A stretch of DNA of 64,000 nt from Bimastos eiseni (GCA_959347315.1 OY365813.1:32244635-32308634), one strand, 5' to 3'; shown: positions 34,293 to 47,523, counted from the first letter of the stretch. Program-made: numbers and translations. The notes: generated by a model from the sequence alone, not told the origin.

Positions 34293-36282
34293 CTGAAAAC
34301 AATAATTAACTGCATTATTAGTAATATTCAATTATACGAAAACAAGAAATCATATTAGTTCTCTATCAATCAGTCAATCAATCCATCAATCCATCAATCA
34401 ATCAATCACCCAATAGATCAATCAATCAGTATGTCAGTCAGTCAGCAGTCAGTCAGTGAATCAGTCAATCAACCAATCAATCTTGATATTTCGCCTCTTT
34501 TCTCCATATTAAGCAATGACGAGATTAAAGAGAATGCCTCTTATGTCTTTTCGAGCGATATGTTTTTCATTGTCATGCTGCAACCCTTTACAACGCTTAG
34601 GCCTATGTCAAGTTCATTATCACTCTTTACATACTATGAAGAATGCTTTACAGTTTTTGCGTTGACACCTACATAATGCTACATAATGCTTTGATAAATT
34701 CAGCTAATTTACACCGAATGCACTTAATGCTGTTCCAATGTTACCAATGAGACGATTCACGAATCAAATGAAAAGAAATGTGGCTTCTGGCTACTAACAT
34801 TTTGGGATAAATTGGGATTTAAGGAGTGTTAGAGTATGACCTATTATTATTATTATTATTATTACTAATATTATTATTGGTATTATTGTTATTATTGTTA
34901 TTATTATTAATATTATTATTTTTATTATTATTATTTTTATTATCACAATTTCCGTTTATTTTCAAACTGACAACAAAACAGTACGATTACAGACACAGTA
35001 TAAACGAATGATTTCGGCAGCCATGCAAGCGCTCATTACGCTGTAGGCCTACATCAAATTTTAATTTAACCAACGCCGCCGGTACGGGAATCGAACTCGG
35101 TTCCTCAGCTCTGCACGCCAGTGTGTTATCCATGACTGTACGGTCAGGGTAACACTTTAACTCAAGTGTAACACTGGTAGCCGCATACCGATAATCTACT
35201 TGTGTGTACATTAGGAGCTCAAAGACATCATAGAGATATTGAACATAAACGACCAGCGACCCTTAATATTTGACGCCAACACACATCAAATGAAGGCACA
35301 ATTATAACTCGTGTGCTAAAGTCATATCTATGCAACGTCATAATGCATTAAAGCGGGTGCATACTAAGAGAGCCGCGACTTCAGTTCTTGACAATGTTGT
35401 GAACTTGTGACATACAGCCTCTGGCCTTGTAAATGGATATGCTGGATAGCAAAAGGTGCATGGACATGGAATACTTTCAACCGGACATCATTTCTACCAA
35501 AGGTACAATTCTTGTCACTGGATGACTGAATACGTGAATGAAAAAAAGTAATAATGATTGAAATGATAATAATGAAAATAATGAGCCTGCTTAGACACTT
35601 GTTCATGGCTTTTCAATAAAACATGCCAACAGCCCTGATAGCTTGCATAATCATACTAATTCGACACAAACCATTTCCAAGCGACACCTGGTCTTGTATC
35701 GTACCTGAGAATGTATAGATTAGAACTATCTGACAGTGTAATATTAGCTATTCAGTGTGACTACAGCGACGAAATTAGAAAGACTTCAAGTCATGCAGGG
35801 ATGAGTGTGAAGCCTTGACTAAAATCTAACTACGCATTGAGGGGAATTCATTCTAAATAAAAAACACGGTATTGGGTCACGACATTCCTTGAATAATGCC
35901 CGAACAGTACATAATGAGGATATTCGTACAACTGAATCTGTCCAGCCAACGACCGCTTTTATCAAAATAAACATTTGGTCATAAGTATTAGGTTCGGCCA
36001 TTGTACTTCGTTCATCAGTGAGTGCCGCAGAAAATCTGTGACAAATAATAATATAAATAGTTCGTTGCTGTTTTGCCAGAGCCGTAAGGTAGATTCAGAA
36101 ATGCATGTACCTATGTTATGCATTGCCATCTATTGATCGAGAATCCATTTCTATATCTTCCTGACAGAGTACTGCATTTTAATAAACCGATCAATTTCAG
36201 TCATCAAGCGAATTGAAATTGTGACCCTTTCCCTACTATGTTCTCGGTTGGTGGTCAGAGGTTTTTGGAATTCGTTGCCCAA

Positions 36283-36430
36283 TATTCAGTTCCAGGTCGG
36301 GGATACCCAATGAGAGGAGTAGGAAATGTGAGGTGGACACACGTATAACTTGTCCCCTCTCTGTAAAAGGTGAGGGGACTTGTCCATCTCAACCCCCCCG
36401 GGATCGCAGCCTCTGGTTCCATCAGTCAGT
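36283..36430 (+). repeat. Dispersed 140-bp repeat, copy 1
   Basis: GGGGATACCCAATGAGAGGA, CCCTCTCTGTAAAAGGTGAG and TCAACCCCCCCGGGATCGC match the copies at 49467 and 58624. Confidence 0.75.
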
Positions 36431-36949
36431 CCTTTCATTGCGTTAAGCTGCAGTGTACCTACATGTTCTGTCGCACCCTGATTTATCTTAATTTACATGT
36501 CGATTCTGGTACCAACAGTGAGTGAGTCTTGATAACTATTTGTGATTATACTCAATGCGAATATAGATGTATGCTTTGGGCATCAATGCAACAGCGTTAA
36601 ACAGTAGTTGTATCAGATTATAAGAACCAAATGTAGGTACTGCTTTATTGAAGTATTAGTTTGATAATACACGAACACTATTATTTGATCAATTCTATTA
36701 CGATAGTTAACCAAGTTTTATGTTTCACATTGTCATGAGTCAAGTTGAACTCGTTATATATTTGACGCGACATAGATAATTTCGTGTAAATGCTCTACAC
36801 AAATTTCTATTGGCTATAAATTAGTTATGTATAAAATGTCACAACCCTACCGTTGTCTTTGATGGTGGTCGATCATTGTCTGTTAGATAACAGAAAACAT
36901 AGGAATGAATGTAGCCATCGAATCCCTTATCTATCTAGAGTCAATCTAC

Positions 36950-37190
<241 letters not shown>

Positions 37191-37578
37191 TTCACATTAC
37201 ATTATCTAGAATTCTAGATAAATTGATACGTGCATAGATAGGGTTCTTGCTGCGCATGTCGTCAGCCATATATATCGGTCGATTTATCGACTGCTGCGTC
37301 ATTTTGACGAATATTTTCATCTATATGCAGAATATTTGCGTGCATTTCGTAATTTGAAAACAAGGGCGACAAACATAGCATTGAGCTAAAGCGATCAATG
37401 TTCGACGTCATTTTTTGTAATACACAACATACAAAAAACAAATCACGCAAAGCTTCATTTCAATGACCTATCAATCAACACACTAGGCGTTGGTCTAGAA
37501 ACATCGAGCTTGCATCATCTGAGAAATGAGTCAAGCTTAAAATATCAAGGGTGAATTAGAATCAACTCTTGCACTAAC

Positions 37579-37652
37579 CGATGACAACATAATTTCTTAA
37601 TATGAATCCAATCTTCCCACTATTCAAATGCTTCACCTCCAACCATCCGATG
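37579..37652 (-). CDS. SH3/CARD adaptor gene: SH3 domain 2, second half
   Basis: After TACTGACAG the exon reads IGWLEVKHLNSGKIGFILR, then NYVVI. It matches SH3 second halves, but the second Trp of the WW pair is Leu and the conserved Pro of GFIP is Leu (GFIL). Both changes fall in the peptide-binding groove, so this SH3 may have lost canonical polyproline binding. Entry phase 2 and exit phase 1 fit the neighbours. Confidence 0.75.
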
Positions 37653-38685
37653 CTGTCAGTACAAACACACATGATATAATTAGCGTTTTCAGCTATATTA
37701 TTTTTAAGATATATATAATTTTTACATAGACATGGTCGTTGAGTGGGAAACTGTTGAAGCAAGTGCTCGTAATAATTATTAAACGACAACAGCGGTATCG
37801 AAACATTTCCCCACCGGACATTTCCCCAGACATTTTCTTTCCCGACAATTCTCCCGGACATGTCACCTCGGACGTTTCCCCTTATACATTTGACCACTTA
37901 CTCTGCACATATATTGATTAAAATGTGCATTAAATTGGCAATTTCAATGAATTATTTATTGTTAATATATATAATAATTTAAAAAAACGATATTTACCAT
38001 GTGAGCATAACAATCTTGATAAAACGCAGAAAGCGGGAATGGGCATGTTCGGGAAAATGTCATAAGGAGGTAAATGTTCTGCATGAATGTCAGAGGAAAA
38101 TTTCTGGGAAAATTCCTTAGACCCAGTGACAGCAATCCACCTTTTGAACAGCCCTTCTCCTCAGTGTGGCGAATTTAACGTTTTCGAATCCAGTTATCAC
38201 TGTTGACTAATTAATACTCTCATTAAACTATTTCCAGAGGCCGTTGCGCCTCCGTAGCCGAGCATTTTCGCTTCGGTGAAGGGCGGCTGACGTGGCCATT
38301 GGGATGACCTCGATCATTAGTAACGGATGGCTATTCAATCAGGAACCGTTCGATAGTCCGAAGGTTCGATAGTCCGAAGATTAGTGTAAGCTCGAGAGTG
38401 CATAGGGTTCGCTAGTCAGAAGGTTCGATAATCCGAAAATCTTCGGACTAGAAAATTTTCTTCGGATTATAGAACATTACTATCGATACAGAAATATTCA
38501 AGCTCCAGACCAACATACGACGAATGCCTCCTCTACATCCTCCTTGAACCTCGACGAATATCAGGACGTGCGTCATCTTCCACCAGTGAGGAACATCTCA
38601 ACCGACACCGACCCTGTGTTTGCGACTCGATCTCGGCAGGTCGTCGCTCAACCCTTTCGGCGCTGCTTCGCCCTACCACTCTGAA

Positions 38686-38915
38686 CATCCATGTCATCTA
38701 CCAGCTTTTGACGGGAAGCCGTTGGTTGGTTCCGCGCGTGTGCCGTTGACCAGCTATTGGCGACTCTTTTAGCTTATAACTGTGCACTGTTTGCTAATAA
38801 GTGTTCTAATTGTCGTTGAAACTACAATTAACATCTTTTTGGCTAGCACAGAGAGCGGCTCTTAGCAGATTTCTTGAGAGGCGCTACATCAAGTTTCATT
38901 GAATATAAATAAACT
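38686..38915 (+). repeat. SINE-like dispersed repeat, copy 1
   Basis: Reads CTGAACATCCATGTCATCTA, then GGCGACTCTTTTAGCTTATA and ends GAGAGGCGCTACATCAAG. Its 3' end resembles the GGAGCGCTATATAAAT tail of the local LINE, as expected for a SINE mobilised by that LINE. Confidence 0.65.
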
Positions 38916-39273
38916 CTATAAATAATGCATTGAACACTTTTCAAATTTCAAATTGGCCAACATCGGCAGCTTCGTTGGCGCCCCACGGGCTACTCTACTC
39001 TACTTTTGTTCGCCCAGCTCAGCTTATTGAATACACGATGTCTCATGCAGGACCCACACGATCTGTAAACAATTTTTGTAGTTTTGCGATCACAGAAACA
39101 GGCTCGCACACATGAGAAACCTGTCCATGGTCGCTAATGGTTTGAGACGGGCTCGAAGCTGTGACCCTTCAGTTGCAAGGTAGGCTTACAGAACATACCG
39201 CTCCCCATGCAAATTAATGAATTGGTTATTGAAAAAAACTCTCAGCGGTCTGAAATTAAATTATTATAGTCAC

Positions 39274-39523
39274 CTGATGTTTGCAGCAACAGCAACTGTC
39301 TCCATTTTGTCTCCTCTTTTGAATGTAAGTGCTTCTACATAAGGATCCAAACCATCGTTGTATCCGTAATATTCATACAATTCAAGCGACAGAAGCCATT
39401 CCTCATTTATGTCTATATCATCTGCAGCTAACAAAAAATCCAAATGTGTTTCGAGTTCGATTTTTTCATCATATGTCATTTTCACTGGGTCGAAGTCATC
39501 GAGAGCTACCAGTTTCCCATCGG
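39274..39523 (-). CDS. SH3/CARD adaptor gene: SH3 domain 2, first half with long insertion
   Basis: After TTTTGTTTCAG the exon reads ADGKLVALDDFDPVKMTYDE, then an acidic and aromatic insertion (INEEWLLSLELYEYYGYNDG), and DPYVEALTFKRGDKMETVAV. ALDDF.P ... L.F.RGD.M is the SH3 first half. The insertion is longer than that in domain 3 (33227-33449). Entry phase 1 matches the exon at 39813; the donor AG|GTGACT in phase 2 matches 37652. Confidence 0.75.
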
Positions 39524-39732
39524 CTGAAACAAAAATAAAACTTGAAGCAAAATTATTATTTGTCAATAATGACATATTAAGAGGTCGCGACTGTTTAACG
39601 CCAAGGGTACAATTACAAAACGTCTTTCTCAATTATATGTACATTGACCGTAAACTGCAAGTGGGAAGGTGAGCGGAGGTAAACTATAGCAACCTGCAAG
39701 ACGAAAAAATAGGCGTGACATTCAGCTATTTA

Positions 39733-39734
39733 TG

Positions 39735-39765
<31 letters not shown>

Positions 39766-39785
39766 GTGTGTATGTCTGTATGTAC
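39733..39785. repeat. (TATG)n microsatellite
   Basis: About ten TATG units lie within the intron between SH3 exons. Confidence 0.95.
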
Positions 39786-39812
39786 ATGTATGTATAAACA
39801 ATGTTGCATCAC

Positions 39813-39901
39813 CTTCGGATATTATCATAACACGATTTGATGGTATAAATCCAATCAAATTGTTTTCCAAATGCTTCACCATCCACCATCTTCCAGTATC
39901 G
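39813..39901 (-). CDS. SH3/CARD adaptor gene: SH3 domain 1, second half
   Basis: After TTATTTGCAG the exon reads DTGRWWMVKHLENNLIGFIP, then SNRVMIISE. The WW pair and GFIP.N are all present. Entry phase 2 joins to 40981, and the donor G|GTGATGC in phase 1 joins to 39523. A copy of this exon in inverse orientation lies at 40138-40206. Confidence 0.8.
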
Positions 39902-40137
39902 CTGCAAATAAAAGTATATGTAACAGTGCTTATTCACTAAAACATTTTCGCTAATATAATTATTTATAATCGAGATGTTTTTGTCGCAGTTGAGCAAAGG
40001 TCTGGTTGAAACTCAAAGAAATCACCAACCACCCATACTTACAAACATAGCGCATCAAAAATAGACCTACCTATGGGTTTTGTAGTTATTATTAAATTGC
40101 TGTTTAGAGTAGAGATTTGGTATATTCATTAGTAAGC

Positions 40138-40206
40138 ATGGAAGTTGGTGGATGGTAAAGCATTTGAAAAACAATTTGATTGGATTTATACCATCAAATC
40201 GAGTAC
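40138..40206 (+). pseudogene. Orphan inverted copy of the SH3 second-half exon
   Basis: The plus strand reads GSWWMVKHLKNNLIGFIPSN and RV, almost identical to the minus-strand exon at 39813-39901. Similarity fades at both exon edges. It points the wrong way for the gene, and no plus-strand SH3 first half is next to it, so it is most likely a dead duplicate. Confidence 0.75.
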
Positions 40207-40661
40207 GGCCATGAGTGTTCATAGGACATTTTCCAGAGGTGGGCAAAAGTAATAATCACTTTAGGTTGCTAGGCCTAATTGTCGAAGTTTTGTGGTTCGA
40301 TTTTATCCCTAATGACATTATTTTGCAGCGCTATGTAGGCCTGCATGATCTAAATGTTTAAAGCGTAACAACTGTCGATTAAATATTTCAAATTAAATCA
40401 TCTAAATTGCAGGTGCTATAGGCGGCTAATTTTTATCTTTATAATAAAGGCTCAATTCCTTTTCCTAAAACAAGAATTTCACTATTCTTGGATAGAGCCT
40501 GCAGCAATCAATCAGAGTCGATGAGCTTCTGTTTGCTTTCCTAAATTAAACAAAATCATAGCACAGTTGAATAACTCGAGACAATCATCAGCTACAATGG
40601 ATGTTATAGCATGGAACTAAAAGATTCATCCTTCTTTAATCTTTAAACAATAAAACTTGTG

Positions 40662-40848
40662 TTAGCGCCTCTTCAAAAAATCTACCCAGAGGCGCTCTCT
40701 GGGCGAGCCTACATGTTGTTAAATTTCATTTCAATGAGTGTTAAATCAGTTAGCAAAACAGTGCACATTAAGCTAAAAGAGTCACCAATGGTTGGTCCTC
40801 GCACAAGCTGACAGATGGCGTGGATGTTCAGAGTTTCTGGCTTGTTAT
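40662..40848 (-). repeat. SINE-like dispersed repeat, copy 2
   Basis: On the minus strand it reads CTGAACATCCACGCCATCTG, then GGTGACTCTTTTAGCTTA, and ends near GAGGCGCTAACAC. It is homologous to 38686-38915 and 59934-60132. Confidence 0.65.
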
Positions 40849-40980
40849 GTTAGTGAGCATTAGAAGCCTTTTGATGCGCATGTTACCTTTTTTGTCCTTA
40901 AGATACATGAATTCGATCGTTTTGCACGAATTACCGATTGAACGAAACTCTCCGCTGTTTGCTTGACAAGATCAACTCAC

Positions 40981-41155
40981 TTGAAGTATGATGGATGGAA
41001 GATGGCCATTTCATCTCCTCTTCTAAATGGAAAAGTGTTTACAAAAGGAGATTCCACGATTCGTCTGTTTCGTAAAATATCTTCGAGCTCAATTCTGTCG
41101 CTTTGTCTCATTTGTTTTGGGTCAAAGTCACGAATTGCACGTAATTCCATTCCTT
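40981..41155 (-). CDS. SH3/CARD adaptor gene: SH3 domain 1, first half
   Basis: The first exon of the gene that I could identify enters in phase 1 after TTGATTTTAAAG. It reads EGMELRAIRDFDPKQMRQSD, then RIELEDILRNRR and VNTFPFRRGDEMAIFHPSYF. It is an SH3 first half with a shorter insertion than domains 2 and 3. The donor AA|GTGAGTTG in phase 2 joins to 39901 (split Asn codon). Entry in phase 1 shows that further 5' exons exist upstream, beyond 41.2 kb. None could be found before 47 kb. Confidence 0.75.
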
Positions 41156-41182
41156 CTTTAAAATCAACACAAACATATTAAA

Positions 41183-41354
41183 GAATTATAGTGCACACCT
41201 CAAACATAATATATTACCACTCTCCAAACATAACATATTATCACTCCCCAAACATAATATATTGTCACTTCCCAAACATAATATATTGTCACTTCCCAAA
41301 CATAATATATTGTCACTTCTCAAACATAATATATTGTCACCCAAACATAATATA
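41183..41354. repeat. AAACATAATATATTGTCAC minisatellite, left part
   Basis: About seven units of roughly 24 bp (CCCAAACATAATATATTGTC). The array stops at the left end of a transposon and resumes on its other side at 42488. Confidence 0.9.
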
Positions 41355-42487
41355 GGGTGACACAAAAGTTCATTCACAGTTTTCAAACTTCAATATCTCG
41401 GTCAAAATGATTCTTATCTCTTAAGTATTTTTAAAGCCTATACAGGACTCAAATAAAATATTATAAGCATAAAAAGTTTAAGTCGAGCGTGCGTTAAATG
41501 ACGTGACAGTGAACATCGCGGCGCGCGAGGGGCATTTCCGGCTCGTGCCTGGATACGACGTAACCGTTATTCACGCCGCTTAATTGAGTAAAAATTAGGA
41601 GCATCGACACTGGTCTACTGTTTTGTTCACCGATGAGTCGGCGTTTAATGTGTTCTATCTACCGAATGCACAAAACGATACAGTTTGGGTTTCATAGGAG
41701 GACAATGATTGTGATGATGTGGAGTGGGATGACAATCAGGGGTCTCACAAGCCTTCACTTTGTGCCAAATGGTACCATACTGAACTTGCAGCACTGCATT
41801 ATGCATTCTCGAGAAATACGTGAAGCCAGCGTTCGAGAGACAACGGCAGTGTTATGCAACGAAAGTTATTTGTTGACAACGATCTGGGAATATTTCTGTG
41901 CACGCTGTCATACGTAAGCTGTAACAACGAAATGGCTTGATTACAAACTCCCTTCACGAATAAAACCAACAGATTGGCCACCAAAATTCTCTGGATCTCT
42001 CCTATTGAGAACTTGTATTTTGTCCCTCAACGTTTTTAAAGATGAGTCAAAGAGAGTCGATCAGCTCAAGCGAGCGTGGAGATCGATGGAAGTTGGGATA
42101 TTCAGCTATAATCAGTCGCTGATCCAGTCTATGCTGTATGCATATGGAGTCAGTGCTGTCATTAAGCAGAACGAAAATACTGTACGCTAACAGCTTACGT
42201 CTGTAAGACGATTGTAACAATGTTGTGCTATGGTCTACTTGGCCAAATATTTTGTGTCACTGTGATTTTACAATGAACAAACTGTGTTGAATGGCTGTTT
42301 TTTTCCAAGAAACTGGCTCTCTTCAATTTTTTAATGTATAATGGCAACCACTGACCGGATCAAAGCCAAATTTTTCCAATATATTTCATTTGACTTTTGT
42401 ATTCACTGAGAAAATATCAGAAAGAAATGTGAAGAAATTACTGAGAAAACGCATTTTGAAAACGGTGAACGAACTTTTGTGTCACCC
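41355..42487 (+). mobile_element. IS630/Tc1-mariner-like transposon, dead
   Basis: The inverted termini GGGTGACACAAAAGTTC continue as TTCAC.GTTTTCAAA and match at about 26 of 28 positions. The interior plus strand reads FTDESAFNVFYLPNAQ, then after a shift VMMWSGMTIRGLTSLHFVPN, then PTDWPPK and (other frame) SIENLYFVPQR, and AVIKQNENTV. These are the DDE transposase landmarks (first Asp in FTDES, the V(M)WG...G.T.LHF block, the DWP..S.DLSPIENLW region), broken by frameshifts and a missing second-Asp region. Confidence 0.8.
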
Positions 42488-42610
42488 AATGTATTGTCAC
42501 ACTCCAAACATAATATATTGTCACACCTCAAACATAATATATTATCACACTCCAAACATAATGGTCACGCCCCAAACATAACGTATTGTCGCACCCCAAA
42601 CATAATATTC
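42488..42610. repeat. AAACATAATATATTGTCAC minisatellite, right part
   Basis: About five units (CACTCCAAACATAATATATT) continue the array that precedes the transposon. Confidence 0.9.
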
Positions 42611-44500
42611 CTAACAACCGTAATGGGCGGACATTTTATTCAAGACAATTATCTGTTTAGCTATCGTCCTAGCAATCTTGGTAATAATAATTAGTAGGCT
42701 ACTTTGACCACAACTTATCTGAGGACATATATCAGGCGGCGATTGCGACCATCAATCGGTCTACATAGGCCAACTGAGAGACCAAGATAAATAAAGTGGT
42801 TGCTACGTCATATTCAAGCTGCCTGTCATGCTTGTTTAGCAGATAACTTTTCTTGCTTTTCTGCTAAGTTTCAAATACATTCGACGGATTTAAGCAACGC
42901 GACAAAGAACACGCATTTTGTTATCTAATTCGGAGATTTCGTCGTGCTCGCTGTTAGTTTATCTACAAATTGAACCAATAAAAGATCCATATTCCCATGA
43001 TGGAACTTTATATAGCTCAGTTAGATCTCATCTGATACTTGCAGGGATCTGAATTTGTTTTCTGGATACAAACTTATCTGGACATGTGAATAAAATTTCT
43101 TGTCGTAATGCCTGTTAATCATCAAGCTATGATGTGCCCGTAAAGCCCTATTATTTTGAGAGATATTTTTATTTTATTACGCAATTTCAGGTCTGCGCTT
43201 AGAATTCTAAATAATTGAATGATAATAACGTCTGAAACGATGCTGGGTTGGTGAATGGGATGTGCCCAGGACACAAGTTTTGAGTATCACTTTGCCAAAT
43301 TATTTTTTAATACGATCGCAATTTCGATTTATAGCATGTTCTGAGGCGTTGACTGTGCAAGGACTTTGAACAAGCTCCTCATTCACAATTTATCTGAATT
43401 CCTGTCTCGAAACCAGATTCTGGACTATTAATAGGCCTAGATATTAGATTAGTCAACTAGGCTATAAGAGATTATCCTCCTGCAGATGCTGCTCCAGTGT
43501 CTCGACAATCGACGTCTGCAGTGTTTATCACACATTTGATTTTCTATCTTAATCGGAAATATTGAACATGGGTTAATTATTCTCCAGATAGGCTTAAAAT
43601 GCTAGATTTAAAAGAAATTACTGGAGTTCCATACCTGCGTATGAGCTATTCGAGCACCGATTGTAGCATATCATGTTCTGTGGTGTGCAAGTCGGCGACG
43701 TTTGCCTAACTGCCTGCAATGCTCACTGTTTGTCCTGTTGCTAGAGAGTATTAAAACGAATCAGTTTCATTACAAAGTTCAAGAACAACAATAATATTAT
43801 AATTAGACCAAATTAATATGCTTAAAGTCAATCTCACACGAATAGGCCTACTATTGAAATTCAACGCCATCTGATGCAATCTTGATTTCATTAACCATGG
43901 TTCATTTCCTTTACTTGACCGAAAGCTTGATTGCTTGGCGTTTTGCCATAATTTATCCTGAATAGAAGTCGAAAAGTAAAATATTCGTCTATTCGAGTTC
44001 GATGCCCTCACCCATGTAAGCTTGACTAGTCCTTCTTTCGCTAGGCGGCGTTGGTTCAATTAGATGTATGAAGTAACTGGCTGCATTGTTGAATTGGCTG
44101 CTATCGAGTACCGACAGTTATATTCGACTAATGTAACAACTTGTAATCAGTCGTTCATACTACAGGCTAGGCTTATATATATATATATATAGTTTACTAG
44201 TAACGCTATGTAATGCAGAATACAACTGAAATGTGGGTGGACAGATTACTATCGCATTGCTATCACGGACATTGTTATCTCGTTTAGTTCAGAAGGGCAA
44301 CCAATGAACCACGAAATGACGCTAATGTTCTTTTAGGTTTTATTGTCAAAGTCTTATCGTCTGTGTATTATATAGGCCAACCTCCATAATCCATGCGAGA
44401 GTATATATGTGTACAATAAGTTTGATATCGAGAGCTGATTACGACAGCAACTGCGATTAACGATCTACTGTGTATACGTCATCTGCTAAAGTCAATACAA
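42611..44500. other. No gene recognised
   Basis: AT-rich sequence. A minus-strand frame at 43751-44059 has no recognisable domain. A short TA repeat lies at 44178-44192. Confidence 0.4.
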
Positions 44501-44510
44501 TTAGAATCTC

Positions 44511-44782
<272 letters not shown>

Positions 44783-44819
44783 TATTGGCAAACTTTGTCA
44801 CGTTCTAAATTGCAATTGG

Positions 44820-45128
44820 TTGGTAACTTTACTTACTAGCAGATATCGTCAACATTATCAACCAGACGATGAACCTACATTCGAACAGTTGAGTCATTTG
44901 GCCGATGAGGGTCTATTCAAAGGGGTAATGAAGAACTCTGGTCAGGTGCTTCACCGGCTTCTTACTCCGATAAAGACGACCTTCATACTCCCTACTCCTA
45001 CGTCCACATGTCCGTGTTATTCCAGCGAGAAAATCCATTTTAATGAGAATGCTATGCTGTTAAATATAGTGTACAACATCGTACGAATATGCGTTTGGCT
45101 CAATAAAGAATATACTTACTTACGTTGA
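44820..45128 (+). mobile_element. LINE ORF2 tail, second copy
   Basis: It reads DDEPTFEQLSHLADEGLFKG and NSGQVLHRLLTPIKTTF, the same tail block as at 465-701 (EENPTIEQLF...HVLIQLIPPLK). It ends with TTGGCTCAATAAAGAATATACTTA, which looks like a LINE 3' end. Confidence 0.5.
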
Positions 45129-47348
45129 TATTGATTCTATAGGCCTACGGAAACGTGAGAACTTACAATTTAGTTATGGGAGGGGTCAGTCAGTCTGTCT
45201 CAGTGAACACTGTTTACTGACTCCCACGAAACAACGTCACCGATAAGGAATTGGTCTTCTGAATAATTGACCAAATAGTTTGCAACTGACCCAGTGTGGT
45301 TCGCCACTCGGCAGGTAATCAATCAACTTATCATACACAACTCATTGAAAGCTAGATAAAAGTGACAAGGACGAAAGACCCGAGTAGAGGCTCGGCCTAG
45401 TTTTAATTATCACTATCAGTGCCGTATTGACACAGTGCTTAATATCAGAGCTGTCTGCTACATGATTGGTTGCAATCACTCTTATCACTTACGGACTCAT
45501 CCCTCCCACGTAGGCCTACTTCTCTCAACTTCTTTGACGGCACAGGCTTGGGGTTGCATAAAATGGAGAAGAGGAATTTGGCATCTGCTGCGTTTGAAAG
45601 TTCAGAGACTGCTGGCAAGGATTATTCTAAGTAGCCTAGGCGTTTGGCTCACCTTAGGAGTCTTTCCAGACGCTCCTTATCAGAGACTAGGATTAAGCCC
45701 CACCAGAATGGGGAGGCATATAGCCATTTAGCAATTGCAGTGGCTTTGGTCATGTAGCCTAATGAACTGAAGAGGAAGAGAACCAAATGTTACTTTCTAA
45801 TTTCGAAAATATCTAAGCTGCAATATCTCACACTTAAGCGGATGAACTTATAGCATTTACTGATTATTCGCTTCTATGGCATATAATTAAATAATAAATC
45901 GTTACCAATAAAGTTAAAGATGTTTTTGAAACTGCTGTTGTCATGTGATATCGAATAATTATAATTATTACAACTTCAAAGATTCTTTACATTTGTGTTC
46001 TACTTAATAATTCAAAACAATTGATCGAGACACAGATGTGTCCTTGTTTGTAAATGCCGTCGGTCATTAATATATTTTTTCCGAATAGTCGCTGTGCCAA
46101 AAAGGTCTAATGTGACTTTTGAAACCTATATTAATTAATCATCGCATTCTGACATGCTATTTTTGAATTATGCCATTTCAACGATGAAATAGGTTCGCCG
46201 TGTTTTGAGCTTACCTCTTAATAGGCCTATAATAATTATGACAACTGTGGGCACCTTTCAATGTCCAGCAGTTTGAGATCTTGTGTTAAATCCAGCGCCA
46301 TTTAGGCCTATCCCTCTGGTCTTACGATTTTCAACCTTGATGTTCACTATTTACACACTCGTACGTCATAGGCCTATCTATTATTATTCACAAGCATATT
46401 ATTTGTCGAGAGATGAGATTGAAGGTGACGTTATCGTGAAGGTTATTATATTAATGACGAGACCTGAATTATTGAACATGGATAGATGTAAATTTGGTCG
46501 GACTATATATATATATAGTCAATTTAACAAATCACAAGAACATTATACATGTGTATTATCAGCTGTGATAGAAAACCACTTACAAATTATTAATATGTCC
46601 GTGTTAAACGAACTTCAAAATGCACAATTCAAAAATACAAAGGCAAATTATACACGACTGGCAAAGTGTTGTGAAAAGGCAACGCCTCATAAAGTGACAC
46701 GCCACTGATAATAATTAAGATAATGACGATAACGATAATGATGATTATATTGATGATGATGATTATATCGATAATGATGATGGTAATAATGATGATTATG
46801 ATGACGACGATGACGATGACGATGATGATGATGGTGGTGGTGGTGGTGGAGTTGATACGTTTTGAATCTCGTACTCGTATTACTGAACAAGTCTTGCATC
46901 GAATATCAGTTTTAATTTAACGAGAAGCTGGATTTATTGATGACAAGAGTGTGTAAAACTGGGAGCTGGATTGATATGAAAAGAATCATGCCTAAATGGA
47001 AACTGGATTAATTAAAAGAATGGTACAATCCAGCTTCTAGCCCAACATAATTCTTTTCATCAATGCAGCGTCCATTATAATCACAATCTTATCACCTATT
47101 GTCCGGACACCGTGCAATCTTCGGACTGTCGAACCTTCGGACTGTAGACACAGAGCCCTTGCTGCACCGCTTGGGCGCTATTTACAGTTTTCTAAGAGAA
47201 GGGTAGCATTTAGGACCTTTCTTGTTCCATAATGTTACCACTTATGTTATTTATCAACTTACTTGTTCTTCTGTTGGGATCACATTGAATTGAATTTATA
47301 CATGCATAATTAACCACGTGCATTATCCTAACAGTCAGTATTTCCGAC
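45129..47348. other. No gene recognised
   Basis: It contains a (GAT)n/(GAC)n array at 46720-46850. A 141-residue plus-strand frame at 46283-46708 has no recognised domain. The 3' UTR of the lectin receptor (minus) probably starts at its right edge. Confidence 0.4.
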
Positions 47349-47523
47349 TTAGTTTGCACTGGTGGCATCGTGTCGATTTATTATTGCATACTCTTGTTGA
47401 AAGCCCTGCTGCCCATTGAGGTGTTCATAAATGCTCAAAGAAGGTTGAACGGTTACATTGTGTGATTCAAATGCGACGCTATTAGCAGTGCTCTCAGTCA
47501 CGCCTTTGAACTTTCTCAGGGAC
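47349..47523 (-). CDS. Lectin receptor gene 1: cytoplasmic tail exon with ITAM-like motif
   Basis: The terminal exon, after CGAATGCGCAG, reads RSLRKFKGVTESTANSVAFE, then SLSIYEHLNGQQGFQQEYAI and INRHDATSAN before the stop. Two tyrosine motifs, YEHL and YAII, are spaced by nine residues, close to the immunoreceptor tyrosine activation motif YxxL/I-x(6-12)-YxxL/I. When phosphorylated, such pairs bind tandem-SH2 kinases. The exon starts with RSL(K/R)(K/E)F, as does the exon at 63148, so the two tails are paralogous. Confidence 0.7.

Noticed and set aside
35364..35606. Minus-strand frame as the missing linker exon between SH3-2 and the F-box-like exon
   Set aside because: No clear donor in the needed phase, and no counterpart between 30.9 and 32.4 kb.
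43751..44059. 102-residue minus-strand frame, possible 5' exon of the SH3/CARD gene
   Set aside because: No SH3 or other motif and no donor with a fitting phase was found.
46283..46708. 141-residue plus-strand frame
   Set aside because: No recognisable domain, no splice context, AT-rich codon use, and TATA-repeat content. Probably chance.
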